34,277 bases of DNA from JBGRQB01 sp041725875 (GTDB taxonomy: Bacteria > Bacteroidota > Ignavibacteria > Ignavibacteriales > Melioribacteraceae). Under the pieces are notes generated by a model. It did no database searches. It was not told where the DNA came from and worked only from the letters and a program-made list of their open reading frames with translations. Of the stretch, positions 31,445 to 34,277 are shown one piece after another (position 1 is the first letter of the stretch; the number at the start of each line of letters is the position of its first letter). The DNA lies in NCBI GenBank assembly GCA_041725875.1, contig JBGRQB010000025.1, positions 1-34,277 of the forward strand, in the 5' to 3' direction. The translations under genes and the position numbers were made by a program.

Positions 31445-33073
31445 GTGAAGAGTTATTTAGTAAATTTATTTGATGAAGCAAAAAACAAATTAGAATATCT
31501 TAAAGAAGCAAATATAAATTTTTCAGTTCCTAACGATACAACACACGGCGATTATGCAACTAACCTTGCTATGACCCTCACAAAAGTATTAAAAAGAAAC
31601 CCAAGAGAAATTGCACAGGAAATTATTGATAACCTTAATGCAGATCCAAAGGTTATTGAGAAAATTGAAATTGCCGGACCCGGTTTCTTAAATTTCAAAT
31701 TCAATTCCGAATATGTCACTTCAATTATTTCTGAAATAAAAGAGAAAGGTGATCTTTTCGGAAAGAGCGATAAATACTCCGGTAAAAAAGCTCTTGTGGA
31801 ATTTGTTTCTGCAAATCCAACCGGCCCTTTAACTGTCGGACACGGAAGAAATGCAGTTGTTGGTGATACACTTGCAAATATGCTTGAGTGGATCGGTTAT
31901 GATGTTGACAGAGAGTATTATTTCAATAATGCTGGTCGGCAAATGAGAGTTTTAGGTGATTCTGTTAAACAGAGATACCTTGAACTGCTTGGTGAAAAAA
32001 TTGACTTTCCAGAAGATTATTATCAGGGTGAGTATATCAAAGATATAGCTCAGAAACTTATTGATGAATCTGGTGATTCACTAAAAGAAGAAGATGCTGA
32101 AGGCAGATTTAAAGATATTGCTGAATCTGAAATTTTTGCCGATATAAAAAATACTCTTGCCCAGATAAATATCGTGTTTGATAATTTCTACAATGAAAGA
32201 GATCTTTATGATGACGGTAAAATTGACTGGGTGGTAAATTCGTTAAAAGAAAAAGATTTAATCTACGAAAAAGATGATGCTACTTGGTTCAGACTTTCAG
32301 CTTTGGGCCAGGATCAGGATAAAGTGATTATTAAATCTACAGGTGAGCCTACTTACCGTTTGCCCGACATTGCATATCATACAACCAAATTTGAGCGCGG
32401 TTACGATATGATTGTAGATTTATTTGGATCTGATCATAACGCAACTTACCCGGATGTAATGGCTGGTTTTAAAGCTTTGGGTTACGACGAAGAAAAAGTA
32501 AAAGTTGTAATTCACCAGTTTGTTACAATTATGGAAAAAGGTGAAGTTGTTAAAATGTCTACAAGAAAAGCAAACTTCATTACTCTTGATGAACTTGTTG
32601 AGGAAGTTGGTGCCGATGTTGTAAGATATTTCTTTAATATGAGAAGTGTTTCCAGTCATCTTAACTTTGATATTGATCTGGCTAAAAAACACTCAGAAGA
32701 AAATCCTGTGTTCTATTTGCAATATGCACACGCGAGAATTTCATCAATTCTTAAAATGACTCAGGAACAAGATCTAAACGCTTGTTACGATAATCTTAAA
32801 TTGCTTTCTTCAGATGAAGAACAAGCTTTGATTAAAAAGTTATATGAATTTAGCAGAAGCGTACTTTACAGTGCGGAAAATTTTGAAATACATAAAATAG
32901 CTAACTATCTTGAAGAATTAGCTGCTCAGTTCCACAAGTTTTATACCCATTGCAGAATTATTGGTTCGGAAAAAGAACTTGCCGAAGCAAGAATTGCATT
33001 GTGTGTGGCGGTTAAGACAGTAGTTAAAAATGGTTTGGCTATTCTTGGAGTTTCGGCTCCTGACAAGATGTAG
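31445..33073 (+). CDS. argS: Arginyl-tRNA synthetase
   Basis: Charges tRNA-Arg. 542 aa. An N-terminal Arg-tRNA-synthetase domain (FSVPNDTTHGDYATNLAM) is followed by the class I core: SANPTGPLTVGHGRNAVVGD, where Thr130-Val-Gly-His133 stands at the HXGH motif, and VVKMSTRKANF as the ArgRS form of KMSKS. The C-terminal DALR anticodon-binding domain starts at NPVFYLQYAHARISSIL. The start is GTG at 31445, with TTGGAG 7-8 nt upstream. The last 35 bp overlap comF, and its terminator lies inside comF. Confidence 0.96.
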   Translation: MKSYLVNLFDEAKNKLEYLKEANINFSVPNDTTHGDYATNLAMTLTKVLKRNPREIAQEIIDNLNADPKVIEKIEIAGPGFLNFKFNSEYVTSIISEIKEKGDLFGKSDKYSGKKALVEFVSANPTGPLTVGHGRNAVVGDTLANMLEWIGYDVDREYYFNNAGRQMRVLGDSVKQRYLELLGEKIDFPEDYYQGEYIKDIAQKLIDESGDSLKEEDAEGRFKDIAESEIFADIKNTLAQINIVFDNFYNERDLYDDGKIDWVVNSLKEKDLIYEKDDATWFRLSALGQDQDKVIIKSTGEPTYRLPDIAYHTTKFERGYDMIVDLFGSDHNATYPDVMAGFKALGYDEEKVKVVIHQFVTIMEKGEVVKMSTRKANFITLDELVEEVGADVVRYFFNMRSVSSHLNFDIDLAKKHSEENPVFYLQYAHARISSILKMTQEQDLNACYDNLKLLSSDEEQALIKKLYEFSRSVLYSAENFEIHKIANYLEELAAQFHKFYTHCRIIGSEKELAEARIALCVAVKTVVKNGLAILGVSAPDKM

Positions 33074-33761
33074 TTTCATCTGGAATTGCAACTGAAAAGG
33101 CGAAAATATTTTTCGCCTTTTTTTCTTTTAAAACTTCTGCACAAGCTGAAATAGTTGCACCTGTTGTAATTACATCATCTATCAGTAAAATATTTTTACC
33201 GGAAATCAAATCTGTATTTTTTATTTCAAATGCTTGCGTCATATTTTCTTTTCTTTCGTTTAAGTTAAAAGTAGTTTGCGATTGCGTATACTTTACCCTC
33301 TTAATAGCATTTGTAGCAACCGGAATATTCAAAATATTTCCAACTCCCTTGGCAATATAGTAAGCCTGATTATAACCTCGTTCAGCTTTTTTTACTCTGT
33401 GAAGAGGAACCGGAATAACCAAATCGATTTCCCAGTTTTCCAATTCCGATTTCCGAATTTCAGCAGCCAGTTCTCCAAGAAAAACTCCTGATCTGTAATT
33501 TTGTGAATATTTAAGATTGTGAACCAGACTCTGAATAGGGGAGTGAGTTGCGAAAAGAAATGAAGATTGAAAAGCAGATATCAAATCAGCCTGAAGAAAT
33601 TTTTTTTCAAACTCTCTGTTTATGAATTCTTTATCAACAGTTTTGATAAGTGGTTTACAATCTGAACAGATAAAATCAATTTCCAGTGAAAGTTTTTTAT
33701 TACAATTGACACAAAACCTGGGAAGGAAAAAATCAAATATGGCTTTGATAATTTTTGCCAT
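33039..33761 (-). CDS. comF: ComF-family phosphoribosyltransferase-like protein
   Basis: 240 aa. An N-terminal four-Cys zinc finger (Cys17, Cys20, Cys32, Cys35: FCVNCNKKLSLEIDFICSDC) is followed by a type I phosphoribosyltransferase domain, with DLVIPVPLHRVKKAERGYNQA and the PRPP loop NILLIDDVITTGATISAC. ComF proteins are needed for DNA uptake during transformation in several bacteria, though the enzymatic step is unclear. The C-terminus (DETTSCQEPKLQE) is written through the 3' end of argS, giving a 35 bp convergent overlap. The gene sits 9 bp downstream of the hemerythrin gene and is probably cotranscribed with it. Confidence 0.92.
   Translation of the reverse strand: MAKIIKAIFDFFLPRFCVNCNKKLSLEIDFICSDCKPLIKTVDKEFINREFEKKFLQADLISAFQSSFLFATHSPIQSLVHNLKYSQNYRSGVFLGELAAEIRKSELENWEIDLVIPVPLHRVKKAERGYNQAYYIAKGVGNILNIPVATNAIKRVKYTQSQTTFNLNERKENMTQAFEIKNTDLISGKNILLIDDVITTGATISACAEVLKEKKAKNIFAFSVAIPDETTSCQEPKLQE
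33095..33127 (+). terminator. Intrinsic terminator of argS, inside comF
   Basis: AAAAGGCGAAAA (33095-33106) and TTTTCGCCTTTT (33110-33121) form a perfect 12 bp stem with a TAT loop, followed by more T's. It lies 21 bp after argS and within the coding sequence of comF on the other strand. Confidence 0.85.
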
Positions 33762-33770
33762 ATAATTTCC

Positions 33771-34175
33771 TTAATCAACACCTACGGAGTTTAAGAATTT
33801 TCCCATCTTTATATCATTGATTTTATTGTGGTTGTGGAACCAGTTTTTGACAGAAATTAAAAATTCCAGATTAAGATCTATTTTATCAGAATTAAAATCA
33901 TTTTTATACTTTATTAATTTGTTTCTCATTTTGTTATGCTCCTGCACATGAGAGAACGTATTTTCAAATTTGAACTCTTTCATCAAATTTTCTTCTGTTG
34001 TAAAATGATCATCTAAGACAGTCAGCAATTCATAAAGTTTTTTAGATTTTTTTTCTTTTTCATCACTGGGCAACAATTTGTGTAAATCATTTATAAGTGA
34101 AATAATTGTTTTATGTTGAGAATCAACTTTTGTTACTTTAGTTGCTTCTTCATCTTTCCAAGCTATAAAAGACAT
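33771..34175 (-). CDS. Bacteriohemerythrin
   Basis: 134 aa single-domain oxygen-binding di-iron protein. All ligands are at canonical spacing: His21 (DSQH), His57 and Glu61 (HFTTEE), His76 and His80 (HVQEH), His116 and Asp121 (HNKIND). Bacteriohemerythrins bind O2 for delivery, storage or sensing; with no attached signalling domain, transport or scavenging is more likely. AAAGGATCC precedes the ATG at 34175. Upstream of comF by 9 bp on the same strand. An oxygen-handling role fits an organism that relies on an oxygen-independent ribonucleotide reductase, by inference. Confidence 0.92.
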   Translation of the reverse strand: MSFIAWKDEEATKVTKVDSQHKTIISLINDLHKLLPSDEKEKKSKKLYELLTVLDDHFTTEENLMKEFKFENTFSHVQEHNKMRNKLIKYKNDFNSDKIDLNLEFLISVKNWFHNHNKINDIKMGKFLNSVGVD

Positions 34176-34219
34176 TAGGATCCTTTAGTTTTTTATATAA
34201 GCATTACTAATTATTAAAG

Positions 34220-34277
34220 TTAAAAAAAATTGTGCTTCTTTACAATAATTTCCAGTACTTTCTGAATATCCATTCTG
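34220..34277 (-). CDS. Possible C-terminal fragment of a gene running off the right edge
   Basis: The minus-strand frame entering from the right edge reads RMDIQKVLEIIVKKHNFF then stop TAA (34222-34220). The residues look protein-like and the 44 bp gap to the hemerythrin start is typical of this window, but 18 codons are too few to be sure. Confidence 0.3.
   Translation of the reverse strand, partial: RMDIQKVLEIIVKKHNFF

Overview
The window is about 34 kb of compact, AT-rich, mostly house-keeping chromosome with short intergenic gaps (the longest, upstream of nrdJ, is 291 bp). No tRNA, rRNA, CRISPR array, insertion sequence, phage gene or integration site was seen. The gene content suggests the Bacteroidota/Chlorobiota superphylum, most likely an Ignavibacteria-type bacterium: a Gram-negative style envelope (lipoproteins, LspA, transglycosylase, DapF peptidoglycan), a B12-dependent ribonucleotide reductase, a bacteriohemerythrin, a DksA-type protein with a degenerate zinc finger, and a DivIVA protein. 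The taxonomic call is inference from protein style, not from a marker gene.

Layout. 1-3.9 kb: a partial AI-2E family membrane protein (-) diverges from pta (+), followed by a secreted Ig/Fn3/FGE-like protein and a convergent TerB-like gene. 4.2-9.8 kb: nrdJ with a dyad in its leader, then a membrane sulfatase/LTA-synthase-type gene. 10.0-18.1 kb: the most notable block, yggS-divIVA-pnp-(4-TM coiled-coil protein)-ileS-dksA-lspA-rluD. The first four genes overlap by 4 bp each, and the order divIVA-ileS-dksA/traR-lspA-rluD matches the block downstream of the cell-division cluster in Bacillus. 18.1-21.4 kb: a lytic transglycosylase (-) diverges from dapF, a small ferredoxin-fold protein and a PHP hydrolase. 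21.4-26.4 kb: a membrane TPR protein, efp, gcvH, guaA, a TPR protein and radC. 26.5-29.9 kb: a lipoprotein and a LysM protein (both secreted coiled coils), phoH, convergent mazG and divergent ridA-like. 30.0-34.2 kb: a secreted hypothetical protein, a LytR_C protein, rsfS, argS, convergent comF, and a hemerythrin, with a possible gene fragment at the right edge.

Most genes serve translation (ileS, argS, efp, rsfS, rluD), nucleotide metabolism (nrdJ, pnp, guaA, mazG, comF-type PRT) and envelope building (lspA, dapF, transglycosylase, LysM protein). Points most worth a second look are: an IleRS with the altered GXHH catalytic signature; radC and phoH, which appear to start at AUU and CUG behind strong Shine-Dalgarno sequences; a DivIVA gene coupled to a membrane protein with a look-alike coiled coil; a DksA fused to a histone-H1-like tail; and terminators or palindromes that double as coding sequence at convergent gene ends.
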